Assembly (NCBI RefSeq): GCF_049634645.1
Contig: NC_134722.1
Span: forward strand, 19,393,001-19,457,000
Length of the DNA stretch: 64,000 nt
Direction: 5' to 3'
DNA from: Pelodiscus sinensis
Lineage: Eukaryota; Chordata; Testudines; Trionychidae
Part shown: positions 26,244 to 39,208 of the stretch, piece after piece
Layout of the letters: every line of letters begins with the position of its first letter
Numbering within the stretch: position 1 is the first letter of the stretch
The notes under the pieces: generated by a model
Seen by the model: only the letters and a program-made list of their open reading frames with translations
Databases searched by the model: none
Told to the model about the DNA's origin: nothing
Position numbers and translations under genes: made by a program

Positions 26244-27206
26244 ATGGGGTCTATGAGGGAGAAAAGTGCAGTAACGTGCTGGGTGTGGGGGTTCAGGTTC
26301 TGGGAGGGAAGGATGGTGCAGGAGTGCGCTGGGCATGAGGGGGCAGAGGGAGAGGGAAGGTGCATGAAGCTGGAGCTCGAGGTGTGTGGTCTGGGTGTGA
26401 AGTGAACAGGGGTGGGGCATTTACTTGGCACCTGCTTCCAGAGGCACATATGGCTCTGCACACACTGCTGTTCCCAGGCATCACCACCTGTTGCTATGGA
26501 AACAGCAGGGAAAAGCCTTCAGACAAGTACTTCCCTATGCTGCCATTTCCCTAGTTGGAGGGATGGAGGATCAGCTGTGCACAGAGCCACTTTCTCCTTC
26601 CCTTGCCAGGATCCAAAGCATGAGTGTTCCTGGATCACAGACACTAGATTAGGGACATTCAAGTGTACCATTTTTTCCTGAGTGTACCCAAATCTTGTTC
26701 TGATATTTTTAAAACACTATTTTACAAGGATAAACTATTATCTTAAGCCTTTCTAGTTCACTAAACTGCCACAAATTATCCCTAAGAGGGAGTCTTGTTT
26801 TGTTATAGCTCAGTCAGTACTATTTTTTCATGCTACACTGTGGTGCTTTAGATGTAATACTGCTTGTAATTATTAGACTTGAGAGCAATGGATGTTGGGA
26901 GTCTGGAAGCATAGGAACAGGAAACAGGAAGGAGGGGAGAAAAGATGGGGGCCTGAGTGAGAGCTACAAAGTGATATAGAAGTTTTGTAAAGAGGTTTCA
27001 CTTTTGGTAAAATTAGTCCCTTTGAAGCTTGTTAGTACCTTGCTTGCATGATACAATAACCCAACAAATATAATGCTTCAAATAGTCCTTACTGCAAACA
27101 GACTATTCTAAAAAAGGTATTGTTATGTTTTATCTCAGGCAATGCAGTGTTTTCCTGATAAATGTTTTTTAAAGGCCTTTATTTAATATATATAATGAAA
27201 CACTGT
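26244..27206. other. No gene recognised; purine-rich tract with ETS-core motifs
   Basis: 26270-26620 is GC-richer and may be an old repeat. 26900-26950 is purine-rich with four GGAA cores in close order. A promoter role for CDH5 would be inference only. Confidence 0.35.
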
Positions 27207-27638
27207 GGCTGTGTCTAGACTGGCAAGTTTTTCCGCAAAAGCAGCTGCTTTTACGGAAAAATTTGCCAGCTGTCTACACTGGCCGCTTGAATTTCCGCAA
27301 GAACACTGACTTCCTACTGTCTGAAATCAGTGCTTCTTGCAGAAATGCTATGCTGCTCCTGTTCGGGCAAAACTCCTTTTGCGCAAAGCTTTTGTGCAAA
27401 AGGGTCAGTGTAGACAGCTCAGATTTGTTTTGCACAAAAAAGCTCCGATCACGAAAATGGCGATCAGGGCTTTTTTGCACAAAAGCGCATCTAGATTGGC
27501 ACGGACGCTTTTCCGCAAAAAGTGCTTTTGGGGAAAAGCGTCCGTGCCAATCTAGACGCTCTTTCCCGCAAATGCTTTTAACAAAAAACTTTTCCGTTAA
27601 AAGCATTTGCGGAAAATCATGCCAGGCTAGATGTAGCC
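27207..27638. mobile_element. Multi-hairpin MITE (432 bp), copy A
   Basis: Ends GGCTGTGTCTAGACTGGC and inverted GGCTACATCTAGCCTGGC. Six copies of the end-like motif lie near 27211, 27270, 27405, 27488, 27544 and 27621, in order > > < > < <. Local hairpins of TTTTGCGCAAAA or TTTTCCGCAAAA modules fill the intervals. The flanks TGT and TGC match at 2 of 3. The open frames on both strands come from the palindromic modules. Confidence 0.8.
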
Positions 27639-27749
27639 TGCATGTTTAGCAAGTGTTAATCATATAGGAGAAAATCAGGACAAGGAAGAGGTTGTAGTTC
27701 TTCAGAAAGGCTCTCTCTGAACTTCATGCAGTCACAAAGCGGGGGGGAA

Positions 27750-27895
27750 TAGTGATAGAGATGTAGCCGTGTTAGTCTGGGGTAGCTGAAGCAAAATGCA
27801 GGACAATGTAGCACTTTAAAGACTAACAAGATGGTTTATTAGATGATGAGCTTTCGTGGGCCAGACCCACTTCCTCAGATCAAAGTAGGGGGTTG
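27750..27895 (-). mobile_element. Interspersed repeat with GACTAACACGGCTA end
   Basis: On the minus strand it contains CTTGTTAGTCTTTAAAGTGC and then CCAGACTAACACGGCTACAT. The same module is at 36660. It is a common reptile retroelement tail; I cannot say whether it belongs to a SINE or a Penelope-like element. Confidence 0.6.
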
Positions 27896-28539
27896 TCTTT
27901 TACAAATAGTAAAACTTTCACAAAGTGTCTTTCAATGCCATCTCAGCCTTTGTTAAATCTTTAACAACATTTTAAAAGTTAAAAAAGAAGCCTGTATAAA
28001 CAAAAATAAGTGAACTGAAGAGATGACCCCTGCAGCATTGCTAAGGCAGACTACAGTGCATTGATCACTGACTAGCCTAATTAGTCTTGTCTGTTTTTAA
28101 AATGTAAAAAAAGCCACAGCTGCCGCCTGTGATGCATTATTTTAATAAAATCTATGGACAGGAGTTTGTACCTGTGTCTCAGCACACAGGATGCAAGCAT
28201 TTAGAAACAAAAAATGCTCTAATAATGCAACAAAAAAAGTCATACTACAACCTAAAAGTCCAAAGAAAATAAAAGTTTAATATAACTTTCACATACATTT
28301 GTTAGAAAGGGAAGAGGGAAATATTTTTTCTCTAAACCACTGGATTACAGAATAAGGGGATTCTAAACTAAGGGTTTATGGTTTTAACTTTGGAGTGTTT
28401 CTTCATGTTCATTTTTTATAATTGAAACACAACTGTTATGCAGGATCAGTGAGGAAGGAAGGGCATGGGAGGGAGCAGGAGACAGGCACATGCTGCCTAT
28501 CTTTGCCATTTGCAAAGAGTTATCTTTTCCCTTCTTTAA

Positions 28540-29630
28540 ATGTGTTTTTCATTTTCTCTCTTTTAATATTTCAAAATAACTCTTTCAAGTGCACTTTTCT
28601 TAACCTACCTTTATATTTAATATTTCAAATCTTTTTAAATGCTCCTAAAGTGATTTTTACCTTGTTTTTCCTCATCTTTACAACAAACTCCGCTATAAAT
28701 AGAAGCAAAATATTTCTAATCTTTAATGCTTTTCTAAATGCTTTCCTTTTAATTCCCACATTATCATAGGCTTCCATACCTATAAAACAAACTCCACTTC
28801 CACGAAACACGGAACTTTCTTCTATTCTTTAAAGCTTTTCTATCTTTTAATTTTTTTTTTAATTCTTTTTACATTCCACATTACCACAGGGTTACTGATC
28901 TTCACAACAAATGCCACTGTCACTAAACTCAGAGGCTACATCTACACTGGCATGATTTTGCGCAAATACTTTTAACGGAAAAGTTTTTCCGTTAAAAGTA
29001 TTTGCGCAAGAGAGCATCTATATGGGCATGTGCCTTTGCGCAAAAGCATCCGTGCCAGTGTAGATGCTCTCTTGCGCAAGAAAGTTCCGATGGCTATTTT
29101 AGCCATCAGGTTTTCTTGCACAAGAAATTTCTGTTACCTGTCTACACTGGCCTCTTGTGCAAGAACACTTGCACAAGAGGACTTATCCCTGAGCGGGAGT
29201 GTCCGAGTATTTGCGCAAGAAGCACTGATTTCATACAACAGAACATCAGTATTCTTGCGCAAATACTCGTGGCCAGTGTAGACAGGCAGCAAGATTTTGC
29301 ACAAAAGCGGCTGCTTTTGCGCAAAATCTTGCCGGTGTAGACACAGCCAGAATATTCCTCTATTATTTAATTCTTTTCTCTAAATCTAACAAAAAAAATC
29401 TTTAAAAAAATTATTTTCTTTAAGGACTTTCTTTCATACTTTTTCTCTAAACTTGTCTCAAAACATTCCCCCTTCCAAAGCATAAAAATAAACGTTTTTC
29501 TTTCCAAACTGCCAATGGCTAAACCTAACCAAAATCTTTTATAACCAACTTCTGTTCTTTCATACTTTTTCTCTATACCCATGTCAAAGCACCAACATAC
29601 CACACTCCCCTAGCTAAATTCAAAACAGTG
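28540..29630. repeat. Degenerate AT-rich tandem repeat, period about 104-120 bp, split by a MITE
   Basis: AACAAACTCC-type anchors recur at 28682, 28786 and 28906, each followed by a CTTTAATGCTTTTCT-like segment. The third unit is interrupted at 28934 and resumes at 29352. Another pair, CTTTCATACTTTTTCTCTA, occurs at 29429 and 29556. Confidence 0.65.
28934..29348. mobile_element. Multi-hairpin MITE (415 bp), copy B, AGA target duplication
   Basis: Ends GGCTACATCTACACTGGC and inverted GGCTGTGTCTACACCGGC, flanked by AGA at 28931-28933 and 29349-29351. Internal TTGCGCAA hairpins and six end-like motifs in the order > > < > < < match copies A and C. Joining the flanks restores one unit of the surrounding tandem repeat. 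Confidence 0.85.
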
Positions 29631-29821
29631 TTTCATTTTCTTTCGAAATTACTAATGGCACGAAACCTTGACACAAACAGAAATGGAGATGAGGGTGGGA
29701 TATAAAAGAAGCCCTAAAAAGGGCATTAAGACCTGTCAAAAAGTGTATGGTGATGAATACTATCAAGGTATATATCACTAATGTTGAAATGTCATTATGA
29801 ACAGAATCCAATATTCTAATG

Positions 29822-29985
29822 CAGTGTTTTTCAAGTGGGCTGTAGAGGTTTGTTTATCTCAAGGCTTCCCATAGCTCCCCTTGACTGGAAACAGCGAACT
29901 GGAGCCAATGGGAGCCTCAAAGCTCAGTGGCTGTGGAGCCTTTAGATCAACAAACCAGAGCAGCTTTCTCAAAGGGGAATCGCTT
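29822..29985. mobile_element. hAT-like fragment
   Basis: It starts CAGTGTTTTTCAAGTGGGC, a typical hAT terminus, and continues with GGAGCCAATGGGAGC. The second terminus is not seen. Confidence 0.45.
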
Positions 29986-30322
29986 TTTCTCCCATGAAAA
30001 GTTTTGCTATTTCATATTTTTCTCTAATATGGATAAAAAATGAATAGCAAAATATTAGAATTTTCAAGGGATGGAAATTCTGTTTTTGATCAGCTTTCAC
30101 TTTACTGTAATTAATTAACCTGATACTCCTCTCAACTTTGTTAGGGTAAAACCAATAACTTCTGAGACGTTAATCATGACAGATATTGTTGTCTATAGAT
30201 TTATTGGCTTAGATGCTGAGCTGAGCCTTCATGAGTTTGTCCATCTCTAGCATCAATTTACCATTGCATAAGAAATCTCTATCCTGTATTCCCCAGTATT
30301 CATATTTTACAATGTTTTCTAG

Positions 30323-30524
30323 GTTGCAAAGGAAGATGAAAAAGTTTATTATCCTTTTCTTCCTGATCTTGGCTCCAGCCTCTGCTTATAAAGAAGATTT
30401 CAAGAGAAAGCTAAATCTTTCACCAAACAATAACATTCATAAACGACTTAAGAGAGACTGGATTTGGAATCAAATGTATATCTTGGAAGAGAATAACGTA
30501 CCATTACCACATTATGTTGGCAAG
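30323..30524 (+). CDS. CDH5: CDH5 exon 2 (start codon, signal peptide, propeptide, adhesion arm)
   Basis: The acceptor is the AG at 30321-30322 after a T-rich stretch, and 13 nt of 5' UTR precede the ATG at 30336. An ATG upstream in the same frame would lie in the intron, so 30336 is chosen; it is followed at once by a hydrophobic signal core (FIILFFLIL). It encodes residues 1-63: signal peptide, a short basic propeptide, the RLKR cleavage site and the mature N-terminus with two tryptophans that dock into the partner EC1. The donor GTAAAT is at 30525 and the phase is 0. The short propeptide, about 23 residues, is typical of VE-cadherin. Confidence 0.95.
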
Positions 30525-33500
30525 GTAAATAATTTTATTAGCAATCAGTCAGCAGCTATTCACTAGGGTCAATTAATACCATGCAAGAGCATGAAGAACA
30601 GTGCTACTTTTTGACATTGTAGACGCGATAGAAGAAAGACGATTTGTAATGTGGTTTTGATGCCAAAGTACAGGATTGGGATATTGGTAACAATTTGAAA
30701 ACTTACAGTAGTCCAAAAAAATCTACTTCATTTGTAAAATATAAATAAGATTGGTAGGGCATCTGTACAACTGGGGAGAATTTTGGTGGCACACAAGTGT
30801 AGTGGGAGTTGAGTTGCACTGATTGTCTACTGTGTAAACTGGCCCAGCTCTATTAACTTCAGTGCAGTTACAATAGTTTGATCCAGCTAAGGATCTGACT
30901 CATGTTCCTTAGTTTGAAATAAATGTATTGAGTAATTAACTTATGCCTGTGTTACAATATTCATAAATTATAGCTAGTATTCTCTTGCAGAGGGAATGTT
31001 AGCGCAAGGAAGTGGTTGTGGTTGGTTCAATTGCAGAGATAAAACTTGATTACCAGAGAAACTGTTAATTCTATAGACAATAAAGAAATGTATTAGGTAG
31101 TTTAGCATGTTAGTCTCTTTCTCTAGATACAGATGTTTCTTCTCAACCCCCAGAAGGTGTGCATTAGATTATTTAGGGAATATTAGGAACTAACCTTACA
31201 ATTGTGTTTGTTTGCTTAGGGTATTTTAGAGTTAGCTATAAATACCTATGGTAAGTATGGATCGTTTTACAACCCTATAAATAAGTCCTCTCTCTCCCAC
31301 ACCCTCACACACACAAATTCACTCAATCTATTTAAGTATCAAACCACGCTAATCTTATTTACTCTCAACTCTGATGCACCAGAGTTAATTCTGCTACAAT
31401 TATCATCTATAATTTTGATAAATTTATGTAGCAGTTACAAAAAATGTTATCCTACAGAGCATTTTGATGCAACAGTTGATCCACCAACAAGCAACACAAT
31501 ATATTTTAAGAAACCATGTTTTCTGAAAACAGATTTAATCTGTTCACTGTGCAGCAGAAGAGCATATTCTAATTATACTACAGTTGCCCCCTTAAAAAAA
31601 ACGCATTGAAATTACTGAACCTGTGCTTCATTTTTAAAATGACAATAAAGTTCTGATATACTTAATATGTGTAATTGTAGGTTTGTGTATCTGCATTTCA
31701 TTATAACTGTAGATACAAATCTGTGCAGATTTTAAAAATGAAGAGTAATTTGAATGAGATGCTTTATTTGTGCACATCTTTTTTAATTCTGCCAAAAGTC
31801 AAGATGTGCAGAGCATGTTTGATGCAAAAACAGAACTTTTGTGTCGTGCGCTCATTTAATGATGATTTGTTATTTATGCACACATGAATTATAAACAGCT
31901 AATGAATCAACATCACTAAGGAATGGTGTAAATAAATCTGAATTTAGAAACTAATGAGTTTTTATTAATAAACTTTACCCTCACCAAGCACCTGATTCAA
32001 AGCTCAGTGAAATCAATAGGAGTCTTTCCATTGATTTCAGTGGGCATTGTATTCGTCCCAAAATACAATTCTAGCAAATCTGAAAAGTGTTCTGTTTATT
32101 ACTTTATAATTTCTATTTATAGGTCCTAACTTCAAATTCATAGGTCAGATTTACAACATAACTGTAAATCCAGGAGAAAGCTTCCTTTCTAAAACATATT
32201 AATAGAGCTTCAACTTCTAATAGTCTCAGAAGAATTTAAGTCCTGACCACATAGGCTGCCTCAATTATACTGTATTTAGATTAGTGTCATTATCAGCACT
32301 CAATCAACTTATTTCTGTGTGTGTGCCAAATTTGCATATTCTAATTAAACAACTGTGATGACTGCAAGTCTCTGTAATAAGAAAAATCAGTCACCATGAC
32401 ATATAAATGTTTCATGAACACTAGATGAATTAAATATACTAAAGGGATACAATTCTAACCTGTCAGCCATTCTCCAGTCATTCTGTGTTCATGGCTAATC
32501 TCAAACAGGTTGTCAGTTTTTGTATTTTGTTTTATCCTTTTATTCATCAAGCTATCAAACTAGAACCACGAAAATTTGGCAGCTAAACCTGACATGCTTG
32601 TTATATTTAGGTAAAGGTTTACCATTGACTTTAAAAGGCAGAGGAGTTATACCAGCGCTCAGAGGGCTGACAATACAACCTTTGATGCAGTTATAGTACT
32701 GACCTGTTTGAATTGGCTTCTTTTAAATAAAGCCCTCCATTCTCAGCTTAGACTGAAGCAAGCAGGGATGAATTTGGAAAAGTTGTAATCTTCACTTTTT
32801 TCCCCAAAATTTAGTAAAAAAAATTAATTGCTAAAAAATGAGCATTGACCTACTTGCAAGCTCTTTTTCTATGGGGCATTGCTCATAAAAACCTATGATT
32901 AACTGCTCATCTCCCTGGCAAAGTCCTGCGAATGTAGTCCTTCAATCTGAACAAGTTTAACATTTTTCTTGATAAATGCAGCTGTACATTTTTTCCCTAT
33001 GTATTACAGTCAGCATATGTCAGTCTGCCTTGGTAAAGTGAAACAGACTTTTCTCGATCAGCACTGTTTACTGGCAGAAAGCAAGAGACAGAAAGAGGCC
33101 ATAGGGTATTCTCAGCTAATACGGGGCATTTCTGTTTCATTTTGGGCCAATTCAATAGGAGATTGAGAACACCTCTATTCCTGGTGCTGTCCTATAAAGG
33201 AGAATAATTCACTTTGTATGGTGCTCTGTGGTCTTCCAGCAGTGGAATGTTTTTGATTACTTTTGCAAAGTCTGCTTTCAATGCATTGCATTGCCGGGAT
33301 TGAACACTGGATAAGCTTTTAAATAAAGGCCACAGCAGCAACATGTAGAATTGAGTTACAGCAGCAGGAATATGCTCATATAATTTGAATTTATTACTCA
33401 AGACCCAGGATGCTTCCCTACAGGTTCATGCCCACAATTTTAGCAAAGGTAATTTTGGAAGTCCCTGTCCTTTACATTGATTGAACCAGTAAAATAGAGA

Positions 33501-36500
33501 TTGAGAGAGAAAGCACGGCATATGTTTCTACCTTTGAATATGGGATAAGAGGTTTTTCCAAGTGTTAATAGGACAAGAGTGGAGTGGGAATAGGAAAATT
33601 AGTCACCTCACCAAGTATAATAATAAAATAAATCACATAGTAAAACAAATGATCTTCTGTTCTTTGCAGCTCGGTTATTGTAGGAATGTATATGGTAATA
33701 GGATACTAGTCAAAACCCTGTGTGACTGTCTTTTCAGTCACCTGCAAAAATATCAAGAGAGAGCACTTCCTTTGAGAATAATAAAGGGAAAGGGCTGATC
33801 CAAAGCAAAAAAAAAAAAACCAAATCCCTCAGTCCTCAATGGAGAAGCACTTCTCCTGTGAAGAAACATTCAGGAATCTGCTTAGGAGCTAGAAAACACC
33901 CACAAAAATATGGAGGAAGCCTAATTTTTCAGACATTTAAAACAAGCTACAAACCAGGGAACAATCCAGCATTAGTCCCTTGGGGATGGACCAGCCAATC
34001 TAACAAGCTCTTTCCACTAATTGGGTCATGATTTATCCTAAAAAATAAAGGAAAAGTTGAAGTGTTAAACCCACCCCCAAAATTTACAATCTCTCCCCCT
34101 CTTTAGATAGGTTTTAATATCAAATTAATCATGGCATCTAGGTCTAAGACCTCTTTACTAAGTGAGGAAGCCCTTCAATGGAGAGAACTTTCTTCCCAAG
34201 CTCAATCACAAAATTAACTTATAAGGAAAGTGTTGAAATATACAAATGCCTGCATAGAATCTACATATTTAAGGTTTTTTTAATTGAAATAGTTTTAAAG
34301 CTATCATAAGCACCTTGCTTGGGTAAGGAAATGTATGCATGGTGCAGAGCCACTTTAAAGGTTCTGGGCCACACTGGTGTGGTTCCTAACCCAGAGAACG
34401 TGCTTGAACACCCCTACAATTGGAGAAGCTTTGGCTGCTAGAATGACCTTTGGGGGTTACTATCAACCAACGCAATTCAAGACACCCTAAGTTGTTTCTT
34501 AGAAGTTCTGTGTCACCCCTCAGCAACACCAGGATGAGCACACCACAAAATGTCATGTAAAATGTGGAATCATTGAAGAAAATTCGATGATATTTTATAA
34601 AAAAAAAAAGAGTAGGCATAAACAAAAAAACCTGTTTAACATCAGTATGATAAAGTAGAAACTCTAAACACAAAAGCAACTTAAACCTCTTGTAACATCA
34701 GAAATATGAGACTGGAAATTCTTGGTTAATTACAGGAACTGCTCATGAGTATGCAACTGTAATAAATTGAAAAGGAGCACAAAGATACAATAAAAATGTT
34801 ATTTTAAAGTGGTTTAAATCTCCTGTATTTCATGGGCGAATGCCTGATCCCACAGAAGTCAATGGGAATTTTGCCATTGATTTCAGTGAGATCAGGATTT
34901 CATCCCATCATTCATGATCTGTGATAAGTGGAACACCTGCCTGATGATCATAGCAATCCCAAAGGGAGTGCTTGCATAAGTTTTCCTTTACAGAATTCAT
35001 TATAAAAATCCTCAACTGTTTCATCAAGTTAATTTGTTAATTCTGTTGAAATATCACATGCATGCACTGTTGAACCAGGCCCGCTGACATGGGGGGAAGT
35101 AATGGGGTAGTTGCCCTGCAACCCGGAGAATCAAAGGGGCCTGGGAGCTCCTGACTGCCACTGCTACTGCAGCAGCAGCAGCAGCCAGAGCCCGGGACCC
35201 ATTTGCCACCAGAGCATAGGAGCGCCCCTCCACATGGCTTTGAAGGCTGAGGGGGCAGGCACATGTTATAGTCTAGATGACACTGAGGACTGATTGCCCA
35301 AGGCCCTGCCCCTTCCATCCGAGACCACACCCTGGAAGGGGAGCGGGAGCTGTCCCTCACACCTTGCCCCAGTGTTCAACTTTTGGATAAGGATTACAAA
35401 AATGGCATTAAAACCAAGAAACTTTAACCATTAAGGCCCATATCTTCAAAATTAACAGGTGATTTTGGATGACAGTTTAGGAAACCTTATGAAAGAAGAC
35501 CTGGTTTTCAGAAGGCACTGGGCACTTCCTGGATGTCAGAGTCATTAGTCACTTTTCAAAATCTTGAGATAAAACAACGTTATTGGAGAAACAAAACTGG
35601 CATTTAGGTCTGACAACTCAGACCATCTTCGGTAGGAAAATATATATTGCTAATAGTTGGCTCTAACTTATGAACAGAGTACCTAGGAAGTGGTTACAGT
35701 GGAAAGGTGATATAGAAGTCAAATATCCTCAAAAACCCACATGAACAATTTGTTCATGTATAAAAACCTTACCTTTTTGAATGCAGATTGGGTAACTGTC
35801 CATACTTTAAAGGGAGATTGAGGCAGAAATTACTTGATTAATGTTAGATTTGGTGCAAGTTATTTCCAGGTGAGCCAAGGTAATGGCTTTAATTAGTTGC
35901 TGAATTGCATAATTTAATCTGTGTGAACAGTATGTATATCTCCATGCAGAAAGTGTTCTGCTTTCAGATTCGAAAGCTCGCTTTTAACTCCTTGAATTAT
36001 ACTTTCTAGGTCACGTCAAGTGCAGGGAATAAGAATGCTAAGTATGTTCTTGAGGGGGAATATGCCAACACCATCTTTAAAGTCCATGAAAACACTGGAG
36101 ACGTGTATGCGTATGAGAAGCTGGACCGAGAAAAGAAATCAGAATATAAGCTGACAGCGTTTTGTATTGACAGAACAACCAACAAATCACTGGAAAAGCC
36201 ATCCACTTTTATCATCAAAGTTTTTGATGTTAACGACAATGTTCCTGTGTTTGTACAAAAATCATTCAATGGTTCTGTCCCAGAAATGTCACCAGTAGGT
36301 AAGTTCTTTGATTACTCATTTCTCCTCGTGTTTTTGATTAAAAAAGGGATTTTAATAAATGTATCATTTGATAATTCCTTCTCTAGGAACTTCAGTCACG
36401 AAAGTGACTGCAGTGGATGCTGATGATCCTACAGTTGCAGGTCATGCCACTGTCATCTACAAAGTCATTCAAGGAGAGCATTATTTCCGAGTGGATGAAT

Positions 36501-39144
36501 TTGGTAAGCATGACACCCACTTTTGAACTTTACCACAAGCTTTAGAAAATGTCACATGTTTAAGCCTTCATTCTAGTGGGAGAACGAGTTGGGAGTTTAG
36601 TTATTGGCAAGATTGTATGTATTTAGGGAGAAGTTTGTGACAGCAACACTGTATGATTTAGTATCAGAGGGGTAGCCGTGTTAGTCTGGATGTGCAAAAG
36701 TGACAAGGAGTCCTGTAGCACCTTATAGACTAACAGATGTATTGGAGCATAAGCTTCCGTGGGCAAAGACCCACTTTGTCAGATGCATGTCAGGACTCCT
36801 TCTCACTTTTGTATGATTTAGGAATGCAAAGGGGAACTGAAAAACCAGAAGTGTGCTAAATGCTGGAAGAGGGAGATAAAAAGCTGCATTTCCCCCATAG
36901 CGAAGGCAGGAGCAGTGAAGGCACAATAGTTCAAGCCTGAAATTCACAAATGAGTTTTAGCCACCAGATTCAGTTTCAGGTGGCATATCATTCATGCCAC
37001 TGACCATGAAGATGAAGAATGTAGCACAGAAACATTGTGCATCACTGAAATTCGTATACCTGTTATCGGGCAAAGACTGGCTGTATCCTAGACCTTTCAC
37101 TCAATCTCTCCCTGAGCACCACTGCTAAGGGACAGGCTTATTCTCTATTGCTCTCAGAGCAGAACCCCAAAAATAAGCCCACTTTTAGATGGGGTCCTCA
37201 GGTCATAGCACCCTATTCACCACCCATGAGTCCTATAGACTTGGCAGCTGTGACCAGCTGGTAAATGCAATGAAAATAATGCATGCATAGGAACATACAG
37301 AAGAAAAGGGTTAAACAGCATGCAAATTGGCTTTTGTTATCTCACCTAAACCTTGCAAGTAATTCTTGTCCCAGCCTGCACCTCTCCAGCCTCTGCCCCA
37401 TTTCAGTCTGACTTTCATTCAGCATCTCCTCACCCCAGAGCTCACAGAAAAGCAATCCTTTTTATCCGTCAAAGTATCTTTGTCCTGAGACCCCTGAACT
37501 GATTGATTTCATGTATGCATCTCAGTGGGGGGATAAGAGACTTCCAGCGGATGAGTTGTCCCTTAAGCATTGATAATTGGGTTTGTCATTCTTTGCCCAC
37601 CCAGAGATTCATAAAACCACCCATGACGGAGTTAATTATTTTTATAAAAATATTTTGTTTACCTATGCCCACTGTATCATTACTATCATGCTGTCTATTA
37701 TATGGGAGCAAAGAGTTATCTCCCACCCTCTTCATACCAATAAGGAGACATGGGTTCATTAATCTTTCCAATAAGTTTTTTTTTCTTTCTTGCATTTGTC
37801 ACCTTTTTGATATAGTACAGCAGGAGTCCTATACACAGTCATGCCACATACGTATACTATTTGAATGGTGTAAACAAATGTTACCATTTCCAAGTATTTC
37901 ATAGAATCATAGGGTTGGAAGAGACCTCAGGAGGTCATCGAGTCCAACCCCCTGCTTAATGGACCTGCTTAATGGTCCAACTAAATCATCCCAGCCAAGG
38001 CTTTGTCAAGCCAAGACTTAGAATCTCCATCCCTAGAGGTTATCATCACCTCCCCAGGTAACGCATTCCAGTGCTTTACTGTCCTCCTAGTAAATTAGTT
38101 TTTTCTAATATCCAACCTGGACTTCCCCCACTGCAACTTGAAACCATTGCTTTTCATTCTGCCATCTGTCACTGCTGAGAACAGCCTCTCTCCATCCGTT
38201 TTAGAACCCCCCTTCAAGTAGTTGAAGGCTGCTATCAAATGCCCCCTCACTCTTCTCTTCTGCAGACTAAATAAACGCAAATCCCTCAGTCTTTCATTGT
38301 ACGTCACGTGTTCCAGCCCCCTCATTTTTGTTGACCTCCACTGGACTTTCTCCAATGCGTCCACATCCTTTCTGTCATTTTGGGTCCAGAATTGGACACA
38401 CTACTCCAGATGTGCTCTCACCAGTTCTATATAAAGGTGAATAATCTCTTCCCTAGATCTGCTGGCAATACTCCTACTAATGCACCCCAATATGCAGTTA
38501 GCCTTCTTGTCTACAAGGCCAAACTGTTGACTCATATTTATGCATATAAATAGCAGCTTCAAACTGCAATTTTATCAATAAGGGTAGGCAAGGGCCCTTC
38601 TTTCCTTTCCCAGTCTCCGCACACCTTCCCCTTGGCAAGATGGCTTTCAGGTAAAGCACCACCTATGAGCCCCCTCCAGGCAGTTAGCCTCATCCTCAGC
38701 TGAAGTTTAGGCTTGTGGTCTTCCCCTGGCAAAGGGAGCTCAGCCTCTCCTTCTGATGCTGCTCACTCCCCTGCTATCCCTGGCTTAGTAACTGCATGTG
38801 TGTGTGTCTGATTGCCTGCCTGCCTGCCTCTCTATCCAACTGGGGAGGGGGAGCGAGGGGGCTTTAAAAAGGTCTCTGACATGCCTGGAACAGAATTGGC
38901 TGACTCTAAATTGGTTCAAGGAAGCCCTCTTTCAGCTGGTCCTTAGCTGACTAAGGATCGGATGACAAGGGGTTGTCTATCATGAAGATCCACTTTAACA
39001 AGAGAGTGGGTCTTTTATTCTGCTAGGGCTGCTTTTTCTCACTCCCTTGCAGCCCTCTGGCCTAACTTTATCACAACAGATTAACTAGAAGGAAATATAA
39101 CAGCTTTGGGGGACACTCTTTGAGTTAATGCATAATGTGCATTT

Positions 39145-39208
<64 letters not shown>

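Larger units (their letters stand above)
30525..36009 (+). other. CDH5 intron 2
   Basis: AT-rich, 5.5 kb. It holds two short palindromic repeat remnants at 31991 and 34842 and a GC-rich repeat copy at 35077. No other gene is recognised. Confidence 0.8.

Noticed and set aside
27263..27649. 128-codon open frame on + and a 110-codon one on -
   Set aside because: Both lie inside MITE copy A; the palindromic TTTTGCGCAAAA modules keep several frames open on both strands.
39148..39206. CRISPR-like or satellite array
   Set aside because: It is a simple (CA)n microsatellite in a vertebrate intron.
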